This document shows, one piece after another, positions 45,552-57,217 of a stretch of DNA of 64,000 bases. The position numbers were made by a program, and so were the translations under genes. This DNA comes from Paramarasmius palmivorus. Lineage: Eukaryota > Basidiomycota > Agaricomycetes > Agaricales > Marasmiaceae. The stretch spans positions 1 through 64,000 of the forward strand of contig JAYKXP010000157.1 in NCBI GenBank assembly GCA_037176845.1. The letters run 5' to 3'. Position 1 is the first letter of the stretch, and every line of letters begins with the position of its first letter. Below the pieces are notes generated by a model. The model worked only from the letters and a program-made list of their open reading frames with translations, was not told the DNA's origin and ran no database searches.

Positions 45552-46975
45552 GACAAGACCTCCCGCAACTGTAGAGGAAAAGTTATCAAGGTAAATAAGA
45601 GGTACTGTCTGCTTTGGGTGCTTTCAAATTGGGAAGGATGATTCCCACACCTTCTGGAAAGGGAACAGGCCACTTTTTTCAGATCTGGAGATATTCCCAC
45701 ACCACTTTTGGCATCCCAAAATGGAAGGTGCTCTTTCCATGATGTAACAGTGCACTTTTTGGGCGCTTTTTTTGCGGAAAAATTATTCCCACACCTCCTG
45801 ACATCATATGGGTGCCTCCCTACTCCGCTTTTGGCTTCCCAAAATGGAAGGTGGCCTTACCTCACTATTTTCCACATGGAATCAAATCATTGGGGGGCTA
45901 TTGGGGCATGCTGGGGCTATAAAAATTGCATTTTCAAGGGAATATGTTCTAATATGTTCTAAAAGCATGCCCCTGCAATTGGGGGGCAGGGGAATGCAAA
46001 AAAGTGGTCCAAATATGGTAATTCAGGAAAATGGCCTGCTGGATCTTGGGCTACAGGCCAGATATTGACATGGGGTAAGTTGGAGGACCTAGATACATTA
46101 AATACAAGCCTGGGGACACTAAATAGTACATAGATTGGTGGGATAATGGTGCTTAAATATTATAAATACTGAAAATCTCCGAAATTAGGGGAATAAAATT
46201 ACAGAATGGGATGTAGTGCAGATAGGGCTTAGATATTGTGAATCAGAGATGATATATATGTCCCCTTGATGGGTTTACAGTCCTGGGGAGCTGCCTATCT
46301 TTCCAGATTTACTACAGCTAAATTCGCTTTTCTTGGACATTAGTAATACTATACCATAGGGAATGATTGGGATGGGCTAATTCTTGTTTATAACCCACTT
46401 TTGGGTGTATAGATGATGAATATATACTTGCCCAAGCACTCCTGTATGTGCAACACCTTGTTTAATCCAATATATTGTACAGTTATGTAACACAGGCAGT
46501 AGCACATGAATAGCATCTCAGGGAAGCATCCCAGCACCAAGGAGAGTTCAGAATTGAGTTCAGGCACCCAAAATACACTTTCCTACTATGAAAGAACATT
46601 TTTTGAATACATCTGTATGTTGCTACATAAAAAATACATAAAAAATCGCATTTTTAGGGGTTTTTTTGTACTGGAGCATGGAGATTGCTCCGAAAATCAC
46701 CAAAAATGAATGATAGACTGTTCACTATGCATAGAACAGGAATATCAACTGCCTCCATGAATTCAATCACAGAAATCCTTATGCCAGATGCATCAATTCC
46801 TGCATAATTACAGAAAACATGTACTATGAATGTAGTATTGCAAGGAGTGATCTGGGGGCTTGGGGAACCTCAAAATCAGATTCAGGATGAAAAATCAGTT
46901 AAGAATATATCCAGGTTTGAAAGAAATCCATCCACACTTGACTTCAATATGCATACATCAAGTTAAATGTACAAT
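45552..46975 (+). repeat. Repeat R1, copy a
   Basis: A ~1.42-kb dispersed repeat of unknown class, with further copies at 60615-61995 and 62046-62949 and a fragment at 35144. It starts GACAAGACCTCCCGCAACTG and ends near CAAGTTAAATG. It has no long frame; a 62-67-codon frame (NSxSGKHPSTKxSSE..., 46506) recurs in all three copies but looks incidental. Its right end meets the Plavaka-2 C-terminus in mid-gene, so it arrived there by insertion or recombination. Confidence 0.75.
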
Positions 46976-46977
46976 CA

Positions 46978-49060
46978 CCAGAGCAAACAATAGCTCCTGG
47001 ACAAGTCTATCAAAGTCCTTGTCTGGGAACAAGCCCTCAAAGCAGGGCAATGAACACTATAAAACAATTAGATGAGTTCATTTCAATGGGGAAGTAACAT
47101 ACCTAGAGAATGTCTTTGTAATCACAACCTGCAAGTTTCTTCATTTCAGAGACATTGTCATGAGTATCGTATAATTGAATGGCCAAAGGTTGGTGTGTGA
47201 TGAAAGCTTCAAGAAGTTAGAAATAGTATAAGGAAATAACCTGTTGCACTCACTGATAATCAAGATTAGCTACAGCAGAGTTTCCTATGCTGTAGAGGAG
47301 ATGAATGAGAAAAGCTTTCTGTACATTCAGTTCAAACTCATGAAGCAAGTCAACAATGAGTAACAAGTACACATCAAAGCCATGCTCCAAAAAACTTGTG
47401 GAAAATGTGTTCTAAAACAATAGTTAGCAAAATGGTATGATTTGAAAATCTAACACATACTCGTGATGGTGTCATTGACTCACTGTCCAGGAGTATCTTG
47501 ACCTTTGCACCCTCTGGTTTCTTGCCTTGTTCAAAGATCAACCTACAAGCTTCTTCAACCTCCTCCTGACACTCTTTGGTGTCCACTCGCTGGTGAACTA
47601 TACACAGTACTTTATATCCTGTTTGGTTCCCAGTAGGCAAACGTCCCCCTTTTGAACCTTGCAATGTACATAAAGGCAGTTGCCCAAGTGTTTGATGCAG
47701 ATGATGGTAACTCTAGAAGATACCTCAGTACATATCTTGACATGGAGGTAGATACTTACTTTTCAACATAGTTGGCAGAGTATGCAAAGAATTCAAACAA
47801 GAATTTGCATAGTCTGGCATCTGCACACTTGAATACCTTACCGTCTCTGTATGCCTTGACAACCTCAGATTTGAGGATCATGGCATAGCCGGCTTGAATC
47901 ACCTCTCGGTTGAGGAACTGCATGATCTCTTCAGAGGGTATAATGCCAAACACTTCCTGGTACTTGTTCTTAACAAGATCAGGAAACTAAAATCAATCAC
48001 ATTAGCCACATGTCAATCAAAGTAACTGAAAACTCACTTTTGGCAGATATGCCAGGTGCAGAGCTGAGAAATTCATAGGCTGCGCTTGAGGGTACTTGGA
48101 ATAGTTGGCTATCCAGACATATATTGGCCAGAGTTGTGCTGAACCAAAATTGGTGAGGTGTGTGGCATCTGAGAATAGAATCAACCACAATATGATGGCC
48201 TCAATTTCTTCATCATCCAACCCTTCCATCTGAGCTCATTCGATGTTGATAGCTCTATTTGAGGTATATGACTTGCCATAGACACAGGTGAATGTTTGAT
48301 CCTGGTGTTCAGCAAAGAGCTTAAATGCCTTGAGATGATACTCATGAAAATTCTGGTCCTCAACTGCAGATCTGATTAAACCTAGCAAGTCTCAGTACCA
48401 AAATTCCATCTCAAACTTTGGAGCTTCCTCCTCTGATGTGGTAGTTTGATGTGGACATGGCATGGGGATAGAAATCTTTCCCTTTTGCCAGACATCACTT
48501 GCAGACCACAGTAGAGTTTTCTGGGCCACAGCTTGCTCAGCTATATGCCTATCGAGACACTTCTTCTCAGTAGCAGCATCAAATCCTGCAAGATCTTGAC
48601 TGTGAAAGTCAGGGTTGGACAAGCATTTAGCAAGGTCATTTAGAGAATCATTGGTGATGGTCTTCTTCTGAGCAGACCAGTCAATGAGTTCATATGATGC
48701 TGCAGAGCTGAATGGATGCCAATATGGCTTTACTGGCTCTTTCTTCTCCATGAGACCCATAGCAGATGCCAAGTGTTTGCTACAAGAAGGGCGCTCTTCT
48801 CCTGTATCAACCATGGGTGTATCTACAACATCAGCATCCTTGATATCAATATCAGGGCAATGTGAAGGCAGTTTTGTATCATAGATACGGAAGAGCCTAT
48901 GGTTGTTAGGCTGAGTGTGGACATATGTGCATTGTATTGAAGGTGGTTGTTGGTGTTTGGGGAGCAGGTGCAGGACTAGGTGGCTGAGGTGGTGGTGGTG
49001 GTGGTGGTGGTGGTGGAGTAGGTGGAGTAGGTGGTCATGTAGTTGCACTTCTGACCGCAT
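46978..49060 (-). pseudogene. Plavaka-2 transposase, truncated
   Basis: Second Plavaka transposase relic, read leftwards from 49060. A polyproline/polyhistidine-coding CCA repeat (~48985-49015) is followed by NNHRLFRIYDTKLPSHCPDIDIKDADVVDTP, PFSSAASYELIDW, DLAGFDAATEKKCLD, EEEAPKFEMEFWY, EEIEAIILWLILFSDATHLTNFGSAQLWPIYVWIANYSKYPQA, MQFLNREVIQAGY...KCADARLCKFLFEFFAYSANYVEK, DTKECQEEVEEACRLIFEQGKK and CFEGLFPDKDFDRLVQELLF (~47040-46980). The order is that of the family and parallels Plavaka-1, though sequences differ widely. Stops and shifts occur, and some gaps look like introns. It is truncated at 46975 by R1 and has no N-terminal zinc finger left. Confidence 0.8.
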
Positions 49061-49269
49061 TCTTGAATGTGCTCAAGAGTGAGCTAATGCTATATTGCTT
49101 GAATTGTGATGGAGCCTTTCTCTTCTGCTTGCCAGAGATAAACCTCAGTGAAAACCTGCACGATTCTCACCGATTGATGTCAATTGATGTTGCAAAAATA
49201 GATATCAATAGATAAAATGAGCATAAAGCGATACAAATCACCAAATGTTTTCTTTTATTTCTATTCATA
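49061..49269. other. Flank between Plavaka-2 and the RecQ unit
   Basis: AT-rich and without a gene. It ends in TCTATTCATA (49260-49269), which recurs at 55570-55579 beyond the other end of the RecQ-DUF6589 unit. Confidence 0.45.
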
Positions 49270-49277
49270 GACTCGCT

Positions 49278-49380
49278 ACCAGTCGCGTTCGCCGTGTGTT
49301 GCGGGGACAAGCGGATTTATTTGTACTTGATGTGTTGTTGTTTGGTGGGCAAATAAGGTACACACGGCGAAGCGACTGGT
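49278..49380. repeat. Left terminal hairpin of the RecQ-DUF6589 unit
   Basis: 49278-49298 (ACCAGTCGCGTTCGCCGTGTG without its extra G) is complementary to 49361-49380 over 20 of 21 positions, leaving a ~62-nt loop. Confidence 0.75.
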
Positions 49381-49583
49381 CCAATTCGCACGGTTTTGAG
49401 AGAGTCACCAATTGTGACAACGGACTTAGAATTCTCGCGTGCCGTATACCCCGCTTTACACCTACGTTTCCTTTCCCCTCCGTTATTCTGTCGTCCGATT
49501 GTCATCCACTAGGAATTCAACCAAATTTCATGTACATTAATCAAGTCACAATGGAAATACACTATTCAAGACCCAAATTACGA

Positions 49584-52063
49584 CTATTGGCCTTCGGAAT
49601 TCATGTTTGCGTGCTCTTCTGTTACTCCTTCACATCTCGTGCTCGGCCCCTCATTTGTGGCTGTGTTGGAGCGGAATAGGGCAGCGTAGGGATTACCTGT
49701 CAGCTGTGAGGTCGCCGGAGGTTGCTGGACAGGTGTTTGAGGTGCAACTTGCCAGTAATTTGGGCTGGACCAGTAAGTTGACCATGCAGCTTGCTGGTAA
49801 GATACTATGTGTGGATTGGTAGGCGTCTGGGGCATTTGAGAGTGATTTCTGGGCAAGGGTGAAGGATTGGAGCTATGCTGGTGGGGAGTAGAAGCTTGTG
49901 AAGATACTGGTGCAGGGGTGTTTGGTGGATTGGGTGTCGGCATCTTGGTTGGGCGGGATTTGGTTGTAGGTGGGTCTTTGGCTTGTCTTTTCTTTCCTGC
50001 TGACTTATTTGTCTTTGATAGCAGTTCACCCATGTCAAAAGTGTCCAGATAATCCATTAACTCCGACCCATACCGCTCAATCCATCTCCACTGCCCTCCG
50101 AGCTTTTTCTTCAGCTCTTCTGGTGTGTTGATACGCCCTACTGACGACAGTAGAGTAACCAAATTGTCGCCCAGGATACCAGATGTGCCCCACAGTACAT
50201 GAGGAAAGTCTCGTTGATGTATTGTCCGACGCCATGCGATTAACTTCTGCGCGGTGTTCTGGTTTCGATCACCAGACTTTGGGCCTTGAGGTTGATGCGT
50301 TGACTTGGCGGGAGGTGCTGGCCGCACTCGATTGAATAGACCGGGATCGCAGTTATCACAACATGGAACTGTTGGGGCTTTTGTTCAGGTAAGCCACTTG
50401 GTCGTCTCATATGGAGCGAAAATCACCTACCTGATTCTGATTTGTTCCCATAGACTTGATTTAGGAAAGTACGGCGACATTTTCCAGTCTGGACAAAGGC
50501 ATATAGGCCTTCGTCTGTTGCTGATGGGTCAAACCTAGGCTGGTACACGCGTACCACTGCATCGTTTGACCGATTATGTGATCCCCGTTCCACACCACGC
50601 TCTCTTGCTCGCACCTTGGCTTCTTGGTCACTCTTCTTCTCTGCCTTCCCAGGCTTCTTCTTCCGTGGCTTCCCTTTTGTCCTCTTCTGTTCTGAAGGGG
50701 CTATACTTTCCGTGTCGACATAGTATGCGGTCTGCTCAGCAAGTAAGACTGCAAGCCCTTCGCTGATGCCCCGAGCAGCTCGACCAGCACGCTGTACAAA
50801 TGATGAGATGGAACCTGGGAGCTTCCACTGGACAACGACTTCGATGTCTGGAAGATTGCAGCCCTGATCAGGATACAGACTTGTAAGCGGTATCATGATA
50901 GTATGATGCTTGAACATAGCTTACCATTCCTGCAGCATCAGTACATATTAACACGCGAACCTCCCCACGACGGAACTGATTCATCACCTCGGTTCGATAT
51001 TTCTTCGAGAATGCTGCGCTATATGGTCTGATTAATCCCTGGGTGCATAGATGTTCCGGAAGGGTTTCAGTGAGATAATCTTCAATGTCGATACCCTGAA
51101 GCACGCTGTCTGCGTAAATGAATGTTTTCGGTATGTCTTTCGCCATTGATGTTGACTCGGGAATGACAAAGCTGAGGTCCTGGTAGCTGTTTATTGGATG
51201 TTGAATGGAGCGAACAACAAGAGAGACATTGCGGCGGTCATTGCCGACATCAAGGTACATGTAGCTGTCCTTTCGAAACTGGAGCTTCGTGATGACATCC
51301 TGACGTATTCTCGCAGCTAGTGTAGCAGACATTGCAACCACTGGTGTCCCACGGGGTAGCAATGCTCGCGCTTGGCCTAGTTCACCATACTTCTTGCGGA
51401 ACTCAGAACCCCAGTGTGAGATAACGTGTGCTTCATCAATGACCATTGACATGACTCGTGAACGGAAGTCGGTGTTGCGTAGAACCCCGTTGATGAATCG
51501 CTTTGATAAAAGCATCTCTGGGGAGATGATCACAATGCGCCATCGGCCCTGTGAGATGTCCTTTGACACTGTAAGTTGCTGTGCAGAATTCGAGTCCGAT
51601 TCAAGACTCACCTTCATTATTTCCGGTGTACAGCCACCATACGCTGAATTGATAGCCACAGCATCGAGGTTGAATTCATTCTTGAAGGTGTCGACCTTTT
51701 ATATGGTAAGATACTGACTTTTTCATCAAGTTGAACTGTACTTACTTGTTCTTCCTACAGAGCAATGAGGGGCGAGATGAAAATTGATACCTTATTAGCG
51801 GCATCGGGATGTGCAAATGGCCCTGCAACTGCTGCCGTCTTGCCCATTCCAGTTCCAGCATGTATCAAAACATCTTCGCCTACTAATTGAGCAATTGTCG
51901 CCTGGAGCTGAAACTCTCGAAAATCATATGCCAGCTTGAAATGTTCGCGAATACGCTTTGAGAAATCTTTGAGGCTTTGACGCTTAGGGCAAGCCCAAAG
52001 GGGCTTTGAGCTACTGCTCTTCTTGCGTGCAATGATGGTGAAGGTATAGGAGACGAAACGTCC
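49584..52063 (-). pseudogene. RecQ-type ATP-dependent DNA helicase
   Basis: 3'-5' DNA helicase of the mushroom-expanded RecQ group. Coding segments (minus): 52063-51746, 51695-50925, 50863-50431, 50377-49584, with introns of 50, 61 and 53 nt restoring the frame. Motifs: Walker A AGTGMGKT (~51840-51864), DEAH box VIDEAHVISHWGS (~51430), SAT motif AMSATLAAR, RPYSAAFSKKYR, CTDAAGMGCNLPDIEVVVQW, arginine-finger motif QRAGRAARG (~50780). After it a Lys-rich region, then a cysteine cluster (CCDNC, just inside the last exon) and a Pro/Gln-rich tail. Two defects: CAG has become TAG at 51755-51757 (LIAL-stop-EEQ, where RecQs have LIALQEE), and no in-frame ATG precedes GRFVSYTFTIIARKK; the nearest ATG (52076) is in another frame. 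It lies head to head with the DUF6589 gene, start codons under 50 bp apart. Confidence 0.8.
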
Positions 52064-52076
52064 GGGACGGTCTCAT

Positions 52077-52111
52077 GTCACAGTGACAAAAAATTTGCTT
52101 CCGTTTGACTC
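52077..52111. promoter_or_regulatory. Possible bidirectional promoter, RecQ/DUF6589
   Basis: Only 35 bp separate the ATG at 52112 (plus) from the nearest minus-strand ATG at 52076. The stretch is short and T/A-rich (AAAAAATTTGC) and has no clear TATA box, so the true transcription starts may lie inside the opposite gene. Confidence 0.35.
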
Positions 52112-55100
52112 ATGTCCCTACCACCATCCAGCCCCCCGCCTCCTACCGACGTCGAGGACAATGAATTCGATGATGAAACCCTCACTATCGACTCAGACAG
52201 TGAAGATGGCATCAAGACTCCTACAGGGAAGAAGTTGTGGACTCACGGTCAGCTCGTGTATGCAGACGGAAGTGATCCAGGGGTCATTTGGACCGATCCC
52301 ATTACAGGCGACACTCCAACACACAACCATATAATCAGGGAGAAGAGCACCAGGAAACAGCTTCAGACAATTGCTTCCAAGCATCTGCCACAACCTGTAA
52401 CCAAAGCGCAACACATCACCTTATCAATGAAGGGCCTCTCTCGGCATGGAATCAACACCTATGATGTGATGGACCATATATTCAATCCAAAAAATAAGCA
52501 AGGCTTCTTTCGCTATCATGGTTTCTTCAACCGAGCGGGGAATCTCACCAATATTCTCAACCATTTTGCGAGCCGAAGGAACCCTGAGAGTGTTCGGGAC
52601 GAGCTGGATGCTTGGGCTATGAAGCATGTTAGGAGCATGATGAGGAAGGAAGCCCGAGACATTACTGCATCTGGGATGCTTCAGAGCATCAAACAACCTT
52701 TGAACGCAAGTACTGTGCTGGATTTTGACCTAGCACATGTGTTCCAAGTTCTCAAAGAACGGACTGCATGTGTTACCACATATATCCTGACTGGGATCAC
52801 CAAATCCCGCCGGAGAGAGAATGATGAAGAGGATCGCGAGGAAGTATCTGACCGGGATCGTCGAACGCAGTTGGTATGTCTTTGACGTGATTGCTGTCCA
52901 ATTAGCGTTGTTGAGATAAAGCACTAGGTCACGGCTTCTGTGATACTTTCATGTCTCGGAGAATATAGTATCAAGAACAACTTCCACAAACGCATAATGG
53001 GGCTGTACCTCTATAGCACTGGCTCACAGCGTCAGCAAATATCAGTTTTATCTCATGTGGGGATCACTGAGAGCTACAGCAATCTTATCGCCAAAGATAC
53101 ACGCTCCAAATCCACACGCGAAAAGGATGCAGTCCAGGAAAGAGACTCGTCTACCGTTGCAGGGGAAAGTGCCACTCAAAATGGCGCCACAGTTACCACT
53201 TCTGCAGACCCTACTACCAAAGCTTCGCTCGCGCCTGCCAGGGTATCAGGCCCCAGACCAGGAACTCTACGCCAATTGTCTACTTCATGTCGAGGGGTTA
53301 CACGATCAGTTACCTCTGTTGGCTTGTATGGGACGGTATGGGATAATATCAACATGAATTATGTGAACGCAGAGCAAATAATTGGGAGACACAGTGCGTA
53401 TCCACAACTTGAATGATTGTCACTCTAGCACCATTGACCAATGGGATTAGCAACTCAGGAAAACGGGACCTGTGCAACCGTTTGGCCTCTTCATAAGGCT
53501 ACTGCTCAAGACATGGAACTGAAGTCTCTTGTCGACTCGTTTGATAAAGCTGGACCTCTCACAATTGACCACATTCTCCACACGAATCAGGAAGCAAGTT
53601 TCTTCCGCAAATGTCTCATCTACACCATTCTCCGAATCATTCTCCAGTACGGTGGTGAAGGCTTTCACAAATTTGCAGATGACCTCGCCCAGACAGCCCC
53701 CAAATCCCCTGAGTGTATTGACCTGCACCAGACCCCACTCTATACACTGCCTGCAATGGATATTGATGAATCGACCATTGTTGGGAATGCCGAAGTTGAC
53801 GAAGCAATTGTAAAAGAACTGGGTATCCGAGAGCATTGGTGGTTTGCAAAATGGTGGCGTCTCATATGTGGTGATCAGCTCTCAGTTGCAAGGCTTCAGT
53901 CTTTGGCAAGTCTTCGGGCAGGAAAAGAAGGTGGTTATTCAGGTTTTGGGTGGTTGGTATTGATGACAGGCCTATTTCACGTCAAAATCGCAGATATGCA
54001 CGGCATGTTCACAGCTCACTGGGGGAAGAACAACGCAGGATCTAATCCTGGTTGCCTAGCTTTTCATAACACACAGCTCCACCGTCTCCCCATCTCTCCA
54101 ACATCTCTTCCAACATTCAGGACTTGTCGCGATCTGGTTTTTACCTCTCTCTATGCACGGGTTCTCCATTGTCTTCTCCTGGTCTCTGGAAAGGCTTCGC
54201 TTGAAGATTACCTGAAGGAAGACATTGACTGGACGGTTCTTCATGGACATGCATGCCAGATTTTCGACACATATGCCAATTCAAAGACAGTTGAAGATCT
54301 CCGGAACAATCGTAGTGAAGGTGTTTCGAAGGGTGATATGATTTACGAGAATGCACTTCTCTTCATGCGGGACGCCTTGATCTCCAGAGAATTCTCGGAT
54401 GCGATCAAGGCTGGAGACTCGGGAAGGGTTGTACTAGTGCTCAAGACATGGGCCCTCAGTTTTCGCGCAAACGGGCGAACCAAGTACGCACATGAGATGC
54501 TAATCCTGATACATAACTTATCAGTTGTATGGCCACCTGCCGTGAAGTGAGTCTTTGCTGGTCTCAGGAGTCGTTAAACTAATCAGTATGATTGTATAGG
54601 GCTATCGTGTTGAATAATTGGTTACTTAACCCTACCGGGCGCCCTAATTCTTGGGTAGAGGTTGATCTCGTTCAGGAACACTTCAACTTCTGGATAAAGG
54701 TATGTAAAGAGGATATATTTCGATTGAATATCACGGAATTGACAGTTTGTAGTCGTACTACAAGGCTCATGGAAGTAATGCGTCATGGGAGTGGCTAGGA
54801 ATGATTGCGCCATGTGTACCAGTTCTCCGACACCTTGCAAACATGATGAAGGGTGCTCTTGGGGTCGATGTTGGAACCAAGCATGCTCCGCCGAACCTGA
54901 CCAATGACATTGAGGTATTGATGAAGAGTCTAAAGGAAAATGGTGTCTATCAGTTGGATACCAACCGTAAACCATTGGAGGATGATGACGCACCTGTGGT
55001 TGACACTATAACCACTGGCCTTACAAGCCTCACCCAGACAACCTCAAACCCCATCGACGAATATAACCGGACCTTTGTACGCCTTCAACGACGACGACGG

Positions 55101-55427
55101 ATGACCCCCGTAGTCGGTAACCCATCTACACAAGCCGAGTCCTCAACACAAACCACTGCGGATGAAATGATAGTGGAGACTGCAAGTTCAGAAGGTCAAC
55201 AACAACCCACAACAGCAGAAGTGGACGACAACTTGCCAGAGGAGGTGCATGAAAGTGATAGTGACCCGGATGACTTGGAGGATGATGTTGATTACGGTGA
55301 GGATGATTTAGAGGAGGAAGAGGATCCAACATTGGAAAGAAATAGTGCCAAAGATGTATCAATGGACATGGACAATGATTGGGAAGGAGAGGAAGGGCTA
55401 GATATTGAGTTGTTGATGCTAGGGTAG
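52112..55427 (+). CDS. DUF6589-domain protein
   Basis: Large protein of the Agaricomycete-expanded DUF6589 family; function unknown. Exons 52112-52873, 52928-53393, 53451-54546, 54600-54699 and 54753-55427 have GT-AG introns of 53-57 nt and give an uninterrupted 1032-codon frame. N-terminal ~250 residues carry a Pro/acidic start, KGLSRHGINTYDVMDHIF and ASRRNPESVRDELDAWA. The family core begins near residue 410 (QENGTCATVWPL) and includes MDIDES (~512), ICGDQLSVARL (~550), FGWLVLMTGLFHVKIADMHGMFTAHWG (~570-597), FRTCRDLVFTSLYARVLHC, and FWIKSYYKAHGSNASWEWLGMIAPC. Residues ~880-1032 are very acidic. The Asp-containing core motifs could be catalytic, as in RNase H-fold transposases, but that is a guess. 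It sits 36 bp from the RecQ gene, so both probably share one bidirectional promoter. Confidence 0.85.
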
Positions 55428-55505
55428 ATCGCGCAGTATTCGTCGAAAGTGAGCTGTCAAAGTCCGCTGTCACAAAGCGTGACTCTCCTAAAGGCCTGCG
55501 AACTA

Positions 55506-55558
55506 GACCAGCCGCTCCGCCAAAGTGAAAAGCGAAGCCACGTGGCGGTGCGGCTGGT
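55506..55558. repeat. Right terminal hairpin of the RecQ-DUF6589 unit
   Basis: 55507-55522 (ACCAGCCGCTCCGCCA) pairs with 55543-55558 (TGGCGGTGCGGCTGGT) with one mismatch and a 20-nt loop. The outer arm, complemented, resembles the left outer arm at 49278. Confidence 0.75.
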
Positions 55559-55579
55559 CACGAGCCTATTCTATTCATA

Positions 55580-55750
55580 TTGATTTGTCTCCAAATGGTA
55601 GCTACAGCATTGTTCATGAAATGTAATAATCCTTTTGAATCACTACGAATCACCATTATACCTCCCTGTTCTGACCTTCTTGTGACTCAGACTTGGGGAA
55701 AATTGACGCTGCATAAAGCTAGCAGAGGCCACTTGCAAGCCTGAGACAGC
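55580..55750. other. Unassigned flank
   Basis: Short AT-rich sequence right of the RecQ-DUF6589 unit. No gene or repeat is seen. Confidence 0.35.
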
Positions 55751-57217
55751 CTATCTCAGGTCGCTTTTGCTTTCTTGCCATGATTCTGCATAACTGTGTG
55801 AGATAGAAGAATGAATAATTCGGAAGACCACATACCACTGCTTTGCTCTTTGCTTGCCTTGCTGCTTCTTCCCTTTCTTTATAGTTCTGGAGTAAAATGT
55901 GTTAATGAGAAAGGATATTTGCTGGTAAATGAGTTTTATACGTACCTGGCCCTCCGGTGTATTTCTGATCTTGTTCCAGTAAGTGTCGAAGACTCCTTGC
56001 TTTGCATCAGGATATTTATCTTTGTACTCCTGTGCACATAGATTTCTGTTGAAGTGGTGATTAATAAGAGGTAGTAAGGCAGACACCTAATGACACACTT
56101 TGCCTGGCTACTGTTTGTGATTCGGAGTGGTTGGTTACTTTTTTCATTTATGCCATGGGCAGGAGTGACTGGCGGAACTGTGGATGGTTCTGGGACGGCA
56201 CTCGATGGTGGGTTGAGGTTAACTGTAGGAGCTTCTGCCATTTCCTTGTAACCATTGTCTGTTTTGACTTTGAACAGGAACTGATTAATAAACATCAAGT
56301 ATGTAGTTGATATATTGTGCACCTCCATGAGCAGCTTTGGTACTGTTTTTGGGTGCAGCAACAGCTGTGTCACCTTGTCCCAGAATAGGTGATGTTGTTC
56401 CAGTGTTCTTGCTGCTGCCAAGTCGGTCAACCTCAGTACTATCCTCAACTGGTTCTGAACGAGCTGAAGAAGCCAGCGGGTTTTTGTTCACTATCCTGTA
56501 GATGTGTTCAGCCAATACTGAGTGGAGAACATAAGTGGATACACGTACAATGGATTGACAACCTGATCGTGATGACCGCCAGCAGAGTGAGTGAAGAACA
56601 CACTAACGACCAACTCGTACATACCTTGACTGCCACTGCCTTGCCCAGGGTACCATCTGATGAGACTCTCGCCTTCTTGTTCTGGTCGCTGTCATCATGC
56701 ATGCTGTTGATCCCAGAGTCAACGTAGGAGAAGTCACATTTTGTGCATGGTGCCGGTGATGTGATGCTCGTCAATCCACTTTCTTCTGGCACTCCAAGCT
56801 CTTTGTCTATAGGCTCTTCTTTTGGCTCCTCCTTTGCAATGGTGGTTTCAGCTCCCAGCACCTCTTCATATTGTTGTACTGACTATTGGCACTTGTGATT
56901 TCCTCATCTTGCGCTCGAATCCTTTGGTTAAAGAGGCACTGTGCACGACTGTGCATTTCCTTGTACTTCGGCTCAAGGTCCTGAAGCTGGGATTGGGCTT
57001 TCACGAGTTCGATATTGGTCAGTTGATATTCTTTCTGGGCATTACCAAGGTCGATAGTAAGCTGAATGTTCTTCGAATGTAGCTGAACGATGGTGTCCTG
57101 GAGGGAGTTGATTGACTGCTGCGACAGATCCAAGGCTTCTGTTAGCCTTTTAACTTTGTCATCTTGGTCAGCCGGAGTGTGCATTTCTATGCAGCCAGTT
57201 AGTGATGTAGAAGGCAT
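55751..57217 (-). pseudogene. Coiled-coil protein with HMG-box-like end
   Basis: Multi-exon minus-strand gene relic, not recognised as a known family. Start MPSTSLTGCIEMHTPADQDDKVKRL (57217). Residues ~20-110 form a coiled coil (LTEALDLSQQSINSLQDTIVQLHSKN, LVKAQSQLQDLEPKYKEM). A one-base slip near 56870 moves the frame to EVLGAETTIAKEEPKEEPIDKELG, then CTKCDFSYVDSGINSMHDDSDQNKKARVSSD, VLAEHIYRIVNKN, FLFKVKTDNGYKEMAE. The last exons read CAQEYKDKYPDAKQGVFDTYWNKI and a Lys/Gln-rich tail, with the spacing of aromatic residues seen in HMG boxes. Introns have GT-AG ends (for example about 56315-56279). Function is not known; HMG-box-like similarity is weak. Confidence 0.35.

Larger units (their letters stand above)
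49270..55566. mobile_element. Candidate RecQ-DUF6589 mobile unit
   Basis: A 6.3-kb block holding two divergent genes. Left outer end GACTCGCTACCAGTCGCG (49270-49287); right outer end, complemented, GGCTCGTGACCAGCCGCA (55566-55549). They align with about 12 of 18 identical bases, and the similarity continues inward (CGCC, GTG). Each outer repeat also has its own inverted copy just inside (49361-49380 and 55506-55522), so each end can fold into a hairpin. TCTATTCATA lies directly left of the unit and three bases to the right of it, and could be a target duplication. Base composition is richer in GC than both flanks. The genes are not known to me as a described transposon, so this is inference from structure. 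Confidence 0.55.

Noticed and set aside
46506..46709. Small conserved gene in R1 (also 61571-61759 and 62344-62532)
   Set aside because: The copies are near-identical as DNA, so keeping a 62-67-codon frame is no evidence of selection. No family is recognised.
48985..49015. Polyhistidine or polyproline protein feature
   Set aside because: It is a (CCA)n microsatellite read in different frames within the Plavaka-2 N-terminal region; the frame at that point is uncertain.
51560..51602. Extra 43-nt intron in the RecQ gene
   Set aside because: Removing it would break the reading frame, while reading through keeps it (KVSLESDSNSAQQLTVSKD), so it is probably retained coding sequence.
49584..55427. 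RecQ and DUF6589 as ordinary host housekeeping genes
   Set aside because: The helicase is the mushroom-expanded, repeat-associated type and is interrupted by a stop. The pair is bounded by matched inverted ends in TE-rich DNA. A host origin is still possible.
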